DNA from: Flavobacteriales bacterium
GTDB lineage: Bacteria; Bacteroidota; Bacteroidia; Flavobacteriales_F; PHOS-HE28
Length of the DNA stretch: 64,000 nt
Direction: 5' to 3'
Assembly: GCA_016721005.1 (NCBI GenBank)
Contig: JADKJM010000019.1
Span: 310,001-374,000, forward strand
The position numbers and the translations under genes are program-made. Shown in pieces: positions 7,482 to 17,600 of this stretch. Within the stretch, counting starts at the first letter, position 1. Every line of letters starts with the position of its first letter. Below the pieces are notes generated by a model. It was given only the letters and a program-made list of their open reading frames with translations, ran no database searches and was not told where the DNA came from.

Positions 7482-9062
7482 ATGGCCGAAGTGAATCCAG
7501 CCGAAGTAACGGCGATCCTCAAGCAAGAACTCGCCGGTTTCCGCAGCGAGGCGGAACTCGAAGAGGTCGGTACCGTGCTCCAAGTGGGTGATGGTATCGC
7601 CCGCATCTATGGTCTGAACAGCGTGCAGAGCGGCGAACTCGTGGAGTTCAACAGCGGCCTGCGTGGTATCGTATTGAACCTCGAGGAGGACAACGTCGGT
7701 GTGGTATTGCTCGGTCCCTCGGTAGGGATCAAGGAGGGCGACACTGTGAAGCGCACCAAGCGCATCGCCAGCATCAACACCGGCGAAGGCATGGTGGGCC
7801 GTGTGGTGAACACGCTCGGCGAACCGATCGATGGCAAAGGCCCGATCACAGGCGAATTGTTCGAGATGCCACTGGAGCGCAAAGCTCCTGGGGTGATCTA
7901 CCGTGAACCGGTGAAGGAGCCTCTGCAGACAGGCATCAAGGCGGTGGACGCCATGATCCCGATCGGCCGTGGCCAACGCGAACTCATCATCGGTGACCGC
8001 CAGACCGGCAAGAGCACGGTGGCCATCGACACCATCATCAACCAGAAGGAATTCTTCGAGGCCGGCAAGCCCGTGTATTGCATCTATGTGGCCATCGGCC
8101 AGAAGGGCTCTACCGTTGCCGGCACCGTGAAAGTATTGGAGGAAGCTGGCGCCATGGCCTACACCACGGTGGTGGCGGCGAACGCAAGCGATCCTGCACC
8201 AATGCAATTCTACGCACCCTTCACCGGTGCTGCCATCGGCGAATACTTCCGCGATACCGGTCGTCCTGCGCTGATCGTGTATGATGATCTCTCCAAGCAA
8301 GCTGTGGCGTACCGCGAGGTATCCCTCCTGCTGCGTCGTCCACCGGGCCGCGAGGCGTACCCCGGTGATGTATTCTACCTGCACAGCCGCTTGTTGGAGC
8401 GCGCCGCGAAAGTGATCGCCGACGACACCGTGGCCGCGCAGATGAACGATCAACCCGTCTCGCTGAAAGGCAAGGTGAAGGGCGGCGGTTCGTTGACCGC
8501 ATTGCCGATCATCGAGACGCAAGCCGGTGACGTATCCGCGTACATCCCGACGAACGTGATCTCCATCACCGATGGACAGATCTTTCTGGAGAGCAACCTC
8601 TTCCTCAGCGGTGTTCGCCCGGCGATCAACGTAGGGATCAGCGTGAGCCGCGTAGGTGGTAACGCGCAGATCAAGAGCATGAAGAAAGTGGCCGGTACGC
8701 TGAAACTGGACCAGGCCGCTTACCGCGAATTGGAAGCCTTCTCGAAGTTCGGCTCCGACCTCGATGCGGCTACGAAAGCGGTACTCGATAAGGGTGCGCG
8801 CAACGTGGAACTCATGAAGCAAGGGCAGAACAGCCCGATGCGCGTGGAGGAGCAGATCGCGATCATCTACTGCGGAACGAAGGGGCTGCTCACCAAGGTC
8901 CCGGTGAAGAACATCAAGCAGTTCCAGGTCGAATTCATCACCATGCTGCGCAACAAGCACGCGGATGTGCTCGCAGCATTGAAGAAGGGCGAGTACAACG
9001 ACACGATCACCGGAACGCTGGAAAGCGTGGCGGCTGATCTGGTGAAGAGCCTGGATAACTAA
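7482..9062 (+). CDS. atpA: ATP synthase F1 subunit alpha
   Basis: A 526-residue protein with the beta-barrel domain (about 25-95), the nucleotide-binding domain with P-loop GDRQTGKS (171-178) and the C-terminal helical domain. The signature PAINVGISVSRVGG carries the arginine finger. It is the regulatory and non-catalytic nucleotide-binding subunit of F1. The catalytic beta subunit is not in this window, so the operon is split. Confidence 0.97.
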   Translation: MAEVNPAEVTAILKQELAGFRSEAELEEVGTVLQVGDGIARIYGLNSVQSGELVEFNSGLRGIVLNLEEDNVGVVLLGPSVGIKEGDTVKRTKRIASINTGEGMVGRVVNTLGEPIDGKGPITGELFEMPLERKAPGVIYREPVKEPLQTGIKAVDAMIPIGRGQRELIIGDRQTGKSTVAIDTIINQKEFFEAGKPVYCIYVAIGQKGSTVAGTVKVLEEAGAMAYTTVVAANASDPAPMQFYAPFTGAAIGEYFRDTGRPALIVYDDLSKQAVAYREVSLLLRRPPGREAYPGDVFYLHSRLLERAAKVIADDTVAAQMNDQPVSLKGKVKGGGSLTALPIIETQAGDVSAYIPTNVISITDGQIFLESNLFLSGVRPAINVGISVSRVGGNAQIKSMKKVAGTLKLDQAAYRELEAFSKFGSDLDAATKAVLDKGARNVELMKQGQNSPMRVEEQIAIIYCGTKGLLTKVPVKNIKQFQVEFITMLRNKHADVLAALKKGEYNDTITGTLESVAADLVKSLDN

Positions 9063-9067
9063 GACAG

Positions 9068-9132
9068 CAGCAAGTCGGCCAGCGGCAAGTGATAAGTGAA
9101 CTCGCCGCTAGTCGCTAAGGAACTCGCAAACT
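9068..9132. repeat. Possible degenerate interspersed repeat between atpA and atpG
   Basis: The 79-base gap is made of near-repeating pieces such as GGCCAGCGGCAAG, ACTCGCCGCTAGTCGCTAAG and AACTCGCAAACTCGCG. This low-complexity style is common in dispersed intergenic repeats of such genomes. No protein or promoter box is evident. Copies elsewhere could not be checked. Confidence 0.3.
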
Positions 9133-9141
9133 CGCGCAACA

Positions 9142-10023
9142 ATGGCCAACCTGAAAGAGGTACGCGGACGGATCGTCTCGGTGAACAGCACCAAGCAGAT
9201 CACCGCGGCCATGAAGATGGTGAGCGCGGCCAAGTTGCGTCGTGCCCAGGATGCCATCGTGCGCATGCGTCCTTATGCGGAGAAGCTGCAGAACATCCTC
9301 AGCAACGTGAGCGCTTCGTTGGACAGCAATGAAGGCATTTACAGCGCGCAACGTCCGGTGAAGAAGGTGTTGCTTGTGCCGATCGTGAGCAACCGTGGAC
9401 TGGCGGGCGCCTTCAACACACAAGTGTTCCGCTTGGTGCGCAAGGCGATGATCGATGCCAAGGGCAATGGTCAGGAAGTGACGGTGATGCCGATCGGCAA
9501 GAAGGCCATGGACCTCTATCGTCGTGGCGGCCTGTTGGATCCCAAATTGCCGACGGATCTCGCGAACCTCTTCGATGGATTGAACTTCGACAAGGTGGCT
9601 CCGGTCGCCGAGTTACTGATGACGCAGTTCGCCGAAGGCCACTACGATCGCGTGGTGCTCTTCTACAACAAGTTCAAGAACGCGGCGATGCAGATCACCA
9701 CGGAGGAGCAATTCCTTCCCGTGTTGCCCACGCAAGCCGCTCCCGGTTCTGCCGCCACAAAGACGGACCACATCATGGAACCGGACCGCGCCACCATCGT
9801 GCGGGAGATCGTGCCCAAGAGCCTGAAGATCCAACTCTACAAAGCGCTGCTGGACAGTTTCGCCAGCGAGCACGGTGCGCGCATGACCGCCATGCACAAG
9901 GCCACTGACAATGCCGACAATCTTTTGAAGGACCTGAAGCTGTCTTACAACAAGGCGCGTCAAGCAGCGATCACAGGTGAGATTCTGGAGATTGTTGGCG
10001 GGGCTGAGGCGCTGAAGGGTTGA
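9142..10023 (+). CDS. atpG: ATP synthase F1 subunit gamma
   Basis: A 293-residue central-shaft subunit with the conserved N-terminal coiled-coil start LKEVRGRIVSVNSTKQIT (4-21) and the C-terminal helix with ATDNADNLLKDL and YNKARQAAIT. The central Rossmann-like part contains the usual SNRGLAGAFN. It is the last ATP synthase gene here. atpD and atpC do not follow, consistent with the split arrangement found in many Bacteroidota. Confidence 0.96.
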   Translation: MANLKEVRGRIVSVNSTKQITAAMKMVSAAKLRRAQDAIVRMRPYAEKLQNILSNVSASLDSNEGIYSAQRPVKKVLLVPIVSNRGLAGAFNTQVFRLVRKAMIDAKGNGQEVTVMPIGKKAMDLYRRGGLLDPKLPTDLANLFDGLNFDKVAPVAELLMTQFAEGHYDRVVLFYNKFKNAAMQITTEEQFLPVLPTQAAPGSAATKTDHIMEPDRATIVREIVPKSLKIQLYKALLDSFASEHGARMTAMHKATDNADNLLKDLKLSYNKARQAAITGEILEIVGGAEALKG

Positions 10024-10043
10024 TTGCGCTCCATCTTTGGGCA

Positions 10044-10577
10044 ATGCGCCCCATTGCATTCCTCTCCTTTTCCATAGTTCTCGGCTCCTGTTCGCGCATC
10101 GCGCAAACGGAAGTGACCGAGGTCCCGGTCGCGGTTGATAGCCCACAGGTCCAACTATCGGACTCCTTGGTGGTGGAGGACTACAACGACCTGGATCAAG
10201 TCTTCGACGTGGTTATCGCAGACACCGGCAAGGATTATCGAGCCTTGGAGAAGATGATGACCTCATTATCCTCCACCCTCCAAAACGACATCGACAGCTT
10301 AGGGCGCACCTATGACCCGCAGCGCGATTCGATCATCGTGCCCCTGGACTCCGACGACGAGCTGTATCGTGGACATTATGTGCCTCGCCGTTTCCCAAGC
10401 AATGCATTGAGCATGGAGTATCTCGATGCATACATGACCGCAGCACCCGGCACCTTCGCTCTGGTAACTTCCATTTCGGACTCGATCGCTTCCGACTCTT
10501 TGCTCATCACACTTCGGCGCTTTGCCCCTAAGGCGTTCAAGGTGCGTACTGAGCTGTGGATGGGTTGCATGCACTGA
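10044..10577 (+). CDS. Small lipoprotein of unknown function
   Basis: A 177-residue protein. The start was taken at the ATG at 10044 because it gives a compact lipoprotein signal ending in VLGSC (C16). The frame is open further upstream to a TTG overlapping the atpG stop, but that would bury the signal. The mature part is acidic and has no recognised domain. A C-terminal stretch resembles a loose helical domain. It follows atpG by 20 bases and converges with the PorP/SprF gene. Confidence 0.6.
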   Translation: MRPIAFLSFSIVLGSCSRIAQTEVTEVPVAVDSPQVQLSDSLVVEDYNDLDQVFDVVIADTGKDYRALEKMMTSLSSTLQNDIDSLGRTYDPQRDSIIVPLDSDDELYRGHYVPRRFPSNALSMEYLDAYMTAAPGTFALVTSISDSIASDSLLITLRRFAPKAFKVRTELWMGCMH

Positions 10578-10600
10578 TCATGGCCTTTCGATGCGAATGG

Positions 10601-10616
10601 CGGGTTATTCTACCCG
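10601..10616. terminator. Possible bidirectional hairpin between convergent genes
   Basis: CGGGT (10601-10605) and ACCCG (10612-10616) form a 5-base stem with a 6-base loop in the 60-base gap between convergent genes. There is no U tract, so this is a weak call. Confidence 0.25.
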
Positions 10617-10637
10617 GCAACGATCTTAAGGTGTAAC

Positions 10638-11627
10638 TCAGAACGCGCTGCTCGTCGCCCTGCGCTGCCGACCGCTGTGCGTGCCGTAATAAAGGATGGA
10701 GAATTCGAAGGCGCCGTTCTTCCGCGTATAGGTCTGCAGCGGTGACACGTTGATGTCGTAGCTGAAGCGGAAGGCAGCGTTGTTGTGTTTCAGACCCACT
10801 TGCGCGATCACCGCGTCGTTCACGCGATAGGAGCAACCAGCCACCGCGCTGTACGGGGTCCCCATGATGTTGACCTCGGCGAGCAGGCCCGCATTGATCA
10901 TCTGGTCCTTCCCCTGCAGCATGTACAACCCCATCGGGATCAGGTACATTCCTTCATTGAACTCCACCCGCGCTCCGGCGTTGACGGAGTACCGGATCGG
11001 CAGATCGCTCTTCGTGGTGCGCAGGATCGATTCATCCGGCGTGGTGACGTGGAACAGTGCGAAGTTGCCGAACGGGTTCACGCGCTTGCGACTATTCGTG
11101 CCCCGGTAGGCCACCCCTGCGGAGAGGTCGGGCATGAAACGCGAACCGCGTTGCAGGATCTCCCCTGAAGGCAGGTCGCTGTCGAAGTACCCATCGTTGT
11201 ACTGGCTGTCCCAGAGTAGCTGCTGGTCGTTCACCTTCTTGTAGATCAGACCCATGTGCACCCCTACGGACAACGTGTGGTGCGCGCTCTTCCCCGACAC
11301 GTTGTAGGCACCGGAGGTACCGATCTGGAAGGTGTTCACAATACCCGCTTGGTTGAAGTTGGTCATGTACAACCCCGCTCCGAAACGGTTCTGCAAAGCG
11401 ATGTCGTACGCGAATCCGGTGGTGAGGAAGCTACTCGAAAGGCTGTTCCACTGGCTGCGCACATTGCTCGTCATGCGGAAGTCCGCATTCTCGAACATCC
11501 CCGTAAGCGCGGGATTCAAGGTGTTCGGCGCGGTCTCGTACTGGGACAAATGCGCGTCCTGGGCCATGGTTCCGCCGCTCACACAAAGTGCGAGGAACAG
11601 CGCGGGAAATTTGTTCATGTTCATCAT
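10638..11627 (-). CDS. PorP/SprF-type T9SS outer-membrane protein
   Basis: A 329-residue protein with a cleaved signal peptide (about 1-22, ending TMAQ) followed by the family opening QDAHLSQYETAPNTLNPALTG and alternating beta strands of an outer-membrane barrel ending in a C-terminal aromatic/hydrophobic strand. PorP/SprF proteins are T9SS accessory barrels. Paralogues such as SprF sit next to, and are needed for secretion of, a particular large adhesin with a type B C-terminal domain. This gene follows the giant adhesin gene by 15 bases on the same strand, so it is probably its dedicated partner. Confidence 0.88.
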   Translation of the reverse strand: MMNMNKFPALFLALCVSGGTMAQDAHLSQYETAPNTLNPALTGMFENADFRMTSNVRSQWNSLSSSFLTTGFAYDIALQNRFGAGLYMTNFNQAGIVNTFQIGTSGAYNVSGKSAHHTLSVGVHMGLIYKKVNDQQLLWDSQYNDGYFDSDLPSGEILQRGSRFMPDLSAGVAYRGTNSRKRVNPFGNFALFHVTTPDESILRTTKSDLPIRYSVNAGARVEFNEGMYLIPMGLYMLQGKDQMINAGLLAEVNIMGTPYSAVAGCSYRVNDAVIAQVGLKHNNAAFRFSYDINVSPLQTYTRKNGAFEFSILYYGTHSGRQRRATSSAF

Positions 11628-11642
11628 GTTGCTCAGGTTGGC

Positions 11643-14600
11643 TTATCGCATGAGTGAGATCTTGCCGGAACGATCGTGCAGTGTTCCATCGGTTGTCGTG
11701 GCGACCACGGAGTAGACATACACCCCATTGATCTCCGGAGTGCCGTCATGTGTGCCGTCCCAGCCGAAGGTGGGATCCTCGGTCTCGAAGACCAGTTCGC
11801 CCCAGCCATTGTACACGCGGAGGTGCATGGTTGCGAACGGTCCGCCGCGCACATAGAACACGTCGTTCACGCCGTCACCATTCGGGCTGAAGGCATTCGG
11901 CAGCTTCGGCGGAAGGATGTCCTTCACAGTGATGCTGACCAGCAGCGAGTCGTGATCCGCACATCCGGCGGCGTTCACCACGGTCTGCACGATCAGGAAC
12001 TGACCCGCCTCGGTGTACTCGTGCGTCGGAGCAGAGGCCAATGAACCGGTGCCATCGCCGAAGTTGTACTGCCAGCCGGTAGCGCCGAAGGAGTGGTCCG
12101 TGAAGACGATCGGCGTGTCGGTGAACGGATCGCCTTCGATGCTGAAGCCAGCGACCGGCGAAGCGACCACGTCGATCACCGCGTTGTACGTCGCGTGGCA
12201 ACCGCTTTGTGAGAAGACGGTGAGCGAGACGGTGTACTGACCTGCGGTCGGGAAGGTCGCTGTGGCTTGTGGGCCCGTAGCTGTGGTGCCGGTGCCAAAA
12301 GTCCAGTTCCAACCGATGATGGCGGAACCGCTCGTGATGCTCGCATCATTGAAGAGCGTCGGTGAACCTGCGCACGGGTTGCCGAATGTGAAGCCCGCGA
12401 TCAATGGATTGACGAAGGATAGGTGCATGGTATCCGCAGCAACCGGACAGAATTGATTGCCCGTGGTCGAGAGGATCAACAGCACGTTCTGCGCAAGCGA
12501 ATCCGCCACGCTGGGTTGGTACACTGCGTTCGGTGCATCTGCGTTCGGAACGAAGACGCCCGATCCGTTCGTGGTCCAATGGATGGCCGTCGCACCGTTG
12601 AATGATCCGTTCAGTTGTACATCAGCCGAAGCATCGCACGTGGTCACATCCACACCAGCATTCACCGTTGGTGGTTGCTGAAGCGCGACCATGACCGTAT
12701 CCGTGTGTGCCGGGCAGCCCATGTTGCCTGTCGTGTTCAGCACGAACTGCAACTGTGGGAACACGAGATCGGTGGCGCTAGGAACGTAGCCTACGTTAAG
12801 TGCTGTTGCATCCGGTGCGAACGAGCCCGTTCCGTTGGTGGTCCAAACGCCACCCGTTACACCGGTGATCGTTCCAGTAAGTAGGATCGCACCGCCGTTG
12901 GCGCAGATGTTCTGGTCAACACCCGCATTCGCAATGCGTGTCGGTCCGATGTCGATCAGGACAGAGTCCGATGCGTTCGCACAGGTGCCCGTTCCGAAGG
13001 CCGTGAGCACCAAGTACACACCACCGGCGATGCTATCGTTCGCGGTCGGTATGTAGGTCGCATTCAACGTGTTCACATTCGGTGTGAAGCTGCCCGTGCC
13101 CATGGTGGCCCATTGCACAGAACCTTGGTTCTGCGCACTGCCATTCAACTGTACGTTCTGCAGACCATTGCAGAGCAACACATCAGCACCAGCGTTCACC
13201 GTCGGCGGCACGTGGTAGCTCACCACTAGGGTGTCGCGACCCGCTGGGCAGCCAAGGTTGTTCGTAGTGCTCAGGATCAGGTTGATGTTACCGATCGCGT
13301 AATCAGCAGCACCAGGGATGTACGTCGCGTTGAGCGCACTGGCGCTCGGCATGAAGGCACCCGTACCACTGGTGGTCCATGTGCCTGTCGTCGTTCCGGC
13401 CACCACCCCGTTCAGTGCGATGTTCGGATCAGTGCTGCATGCGACCACATCCGCGCCAGCCTCCGCATCCAGACCGCCGCCGAAGCTGATCACCAGTTGA
13501 TCGGACACGGCGCTGCATGGCGCCATACCCGTGGTGGTCACGGTAAGTGTCACGACACCTGCAAGGCTATCCGCAGCACTTGGCGTATAGAGCGTGGCCA
13601 GCGCATTGGGATCGAAGAAGGTACCCGACCCCGAGGTGGTCCACATTCCGCCGCTCGCATTCGCCGCGTTGGCCGTGATCTGCACTGGAGCCGCTGTACA
13701 CGCCACGATATCCGCACCCGCATTGATGTTCGGCAACGCATTCACCGAGATCATCATCGCATCGCTCGAGACCGCGCACGATCCGTTCGTGATGGTGGTG
13801 AGCGTCAACTGCACGCTACCCGAGGTGATGTCCGCACCACTCATCGTGTAGGTCGCGTTTGGATCCGTGTTGTTGCTGAAGAAGCCAGAACCCGTGCTGC
13901 TCCACGTGATGCCCTGCGATCCGCCGCTGAAGTTGCCCGCGAGTTGCGCGATCGGTGCATTCGCACAGAGCGCTTGGTCGGCGCCCGCGAACGCGTAGCT
14001 CGAGTTGCCGAACGTGATCACCATGGCGTCCTGCGTGCTCGGACAGGTACCGGTGTTCGTCGCAGTGAGCGTGAGCACCACGGATCCGTTCGTCACATCC
14101 GCTGCGGAGAAGAAATACTGCGCGTTCAGGACATCAGCGTTCGGGCTGAATGTGCCGGTGCCGGTGGATGTCCATGTACCGGAAGGTGATCCGTTCTGGA
14201 TGCTACCCTGCAGGTTGGCTTGGCTCGAGAGCACGCACACGTTCTGGTCCGGACCGGCGCTGGTAACAATGCCGTTCGTGAGATAGATGGTCATCGCATC
14301 GCTCACCGGATTGCAATTCGCGTTGTTCAGCGAGGTGAGCGTGAAGGCGATCGATCCGTTCGCCACATCCGCGGCGCTGGCCGTGTAGGTCGTGTTCAAC
14401 GAGCCCGCATTCGCGATCGTACCTGTACCGGTCGTGGTCCATTGGCCCATGTTCGTGATGCCGGAGATCGTTCCGCTCAGGTTGAACTGCGTCACGGCAT
14501 TGCAGAAGGTCTGATCAGCACCGGCGTTCACATACGGCGCCGGGGTCAGCGTCAACAGCATCGCGTCCGTTGCGTTGTTACAGGTGTTCGGTGCGCTAAG

Positions 14601-17600
14601 GGTCAGCGTGAGGATGCCGATCGTGGTGTCGATCGCACTCGGCACATAGGTCGGCGTGAGCACGTTGGCGTTCGGGAAGAAGGAGCCCGTACCAGAGGTG
14701 GTCCACTGCACTTGCGTGGCGTCACCGCTCAGTGTTCCGTTGAGTTGCGTTACGCCGTTGTTCGCGCAAGCCGTCACATCAACGCCAGCGTTCACGGTGC
14801 CCGCAGGTTGGATCGCGATGAACATCGTGTCGATCGCCGCCTGGCAAACACCAGTACTCGTAGCGGTGAGTACCAAGTAGGCACCACCGGCGAGCTGGTC
14901 GTTCGCGCTCGCCTGGTACACGTTGCTCAGCGCCGTATTCGGGTTGGCGAAGGCGCCGCTACCCAAGGTGCTCCAAGTCCCGCTGCTCGACGCACCGTTC
15001 ACCGACCCATTGATCACAATGTTCAGGTTGTTGTAGCAGGTCACTTGGTCCGCACCAGCACTGGCCACCGATGCAGGCGTGATCGTCAGCACCATCTGGT
15101 CCATCGCGTTGTCGCAACTGTTCACGCTCCAGGTGAAGGTGATCGTGCCTAGAGCAGGATCACCCGATGCGACCTGATACACCGCGTTGGCGTCCGCAGC
15201 ATTCGGTAAGAAGCTACCAGTGCCCGTGCTGGTCCACTGGCCTTGGGTCGCATTGCCGGTGATCGTTCCGTTCATCTGGATCGTGTTCGTGGTGGAGCAG
15301 ATGACTTGATCCACACCCGCGTCCGCGATCGCGTTCGGCAGAATGGTCACGGTCAGTACATCGCTCACGGCGTTGCACAGACCGTTGCTCGTCGAGGTCA
15401 ACGTGAGGTCGACCGTACCGCTCAACGAATCGAGGCTGCTGGCGATGTAGGTCGCGTTCAACGTGGATGCGGTCGGACTGAAGAGTCCAGTGCCGGTCGT
15501 ACTCCATAGGCCTGTGGTCGCACCGCCTTGCACGGTTCCATTCAGCGGCACTTGCAATTGGTTCGAGCAAGTGATCACATCCGCACCCGCATTCACCACT
15601 GGTGAAGGCGTAACTGTGATCGTCACTTGGTCAGTCACAGCCAAGCAGTTGCCGTTTCCAGTGGTCGTGAGCGTGAGTTGCACGCTACCCGATCCCAGTT
15701 CGAAGTTGGATGGCGCGTATTGCGCATTCAGCGTTTGTGCGTTCGGCGTGTAAGTACCGAGGCCTCCACTCCATTGTGCACCCGTAGCCACAGTGATGGA
15801 GCCGTTGAGGTTCACCACCGGGTTGTTCATGCACACGTCCAGATCCGCTCCGGCATTCACCGTTGGAGCGGGTGTGAAGGTCACGACCATCGTATCGCGT
15901 ACGGCAATGCAGTTGCCATTGCCCGTGCTCGTCAAGTAGAGGGACAGCGTGCCTGCCGCGAGTTCACCTGCGCTCGGCGTGTACACCGGGCTCAGCACGT
16001 TGCTGCTCGGCGCGAATGTTCCGCTGGCGCCTGTCCAAGTTCCACCACTTGCGTTGGTGACGTTACCGGTGAGTTGGACCGCACTGTTGTTCGCGCAGAT
16101 CTGCAGGTCGCTACCGGCGCTCACGATCGGCGCACCGGTGAAGATGATCGTCATCTGGTCGGTCACCGCTGTGCAGTAAACCGTTCCTGTAGAAGACAAG
16201 GTCAGCGTGAGCGAACCAGCCGCGATCTCCGCTGCGGTCGGTGCGTACTGCGTCGCCAGCATGGTGTTGCTCGGGAAGAAGGTTCCCGCACCACCGCTCC
16301 ACGCGCCACCCGGCGCATTGCCGACGAAGCCGTTGAGTTGCACGTTCGAATTGTTCGCGCAGATCTGCTGATCCGGTCCGGCGTTCACCACAGGAACCGG
16401 ATCCACGATCACCACCAGACTGTCGCGCACCACCGTGCAATTGCCGTTGCCCGTGGTGCTCAGGATCAGGTTGAATTGGCCCGATGCCATCTCCGCAGCC
16501 GTTGGCGCGTAGCTCGCATTCAGTGCCGCATTGCTCGGCGTGAACAGACCGGCGCCACCGCTCCATGCGCCACCGGTTGCCACGGTCACCGCACCATTCA
16601 GGTTCACTTGCGTGGTGTTCGCGCAGATGCGGATGTCCAACCCGGCATTGGCCGTCGGCGCCGGAGTGAATTGCAATCGCACGGAGTCTGTTGTTGCGAG
16701 ACAACCGCCGTTGCCGGTCGATGTGAGGAAGAGCCACGCCTGACCGCTCGCGATCTCCGCAGTGCTCGGTGTGTAGGATGCGTTCAATGCGCTCGAGTTC
16801 GGGCTGAAAGCGCCGGAGACGCCACTCCATGTTGCACCGGTAGCGTTCGTCACTTGACCTGCGAGTTGTGCGATCGGATTGTTCGCGCAGAGCACTTGGT
16901 TCACACCCGCTTCCACGATCGGCGCAGCCGTAATGGTCAATACCACTTGCGAGGACACTGCATTGCACAAGCCATTCCCGGTGCTTGTGAGCGTGATCGT
17001 CGCCGCACCGGCAGCGATCTCCGCATTGCTTGGCGTATAGGTCGCGCTGAGGTTCGTGGCACTTGGCGTGAAGACTCCTGCACCGCTCCACATACCGCCG
17101 GTCGCGTTCTGCACCGATCCGGCCAATTGAGCAGAAGAATTGTTCGCGCAAGAGGTCAGCGGTGTGCCCGCGTTCACTATCGGTGATGGGTTGATGGTGA
17201 TCATCACTTGGTCGGTGACCGGGTTACAAGTTCCATTGCCGACCGTTGTCAACGTGAGTGTCACTGTACCCGCGCTGATCTCCGAGGCGCTCGGCACATA
17301 GGTCGCGTTGAGCGTGCTGTTGTTCGGTGTGTAGCTGCCGTTGCCGCCGCTCCAGAGAGCACCAGTCGCAACGGTGATCGCACCATTCAACGTAACCGAT
17401 GGGTTGTTCGCACAAGTGAAGAGATCCACACCGGCGTTGGCTGTCGGAGCAGGCGTGAAGGTGTAGCTCACGGCATCGCTCATCGCCGCGCAACCGTTGT
17501 TGCCCGTGGTGGTCAGGGTCAAGGTCACTTGTCCTGCGGCGAGTTCGCCAGCAGAAGGTGTGTACATAGCGTTCAGAGCGTTCGCATTCGGCGTGAATGT

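Noticed and set aside
7320..8960. Minus-strand open frame of 546 codons opposite atpA
   Set aside because: It lies entirely within atpA and atpH on the other strand and has no family features; it is a codon-bias shadow.
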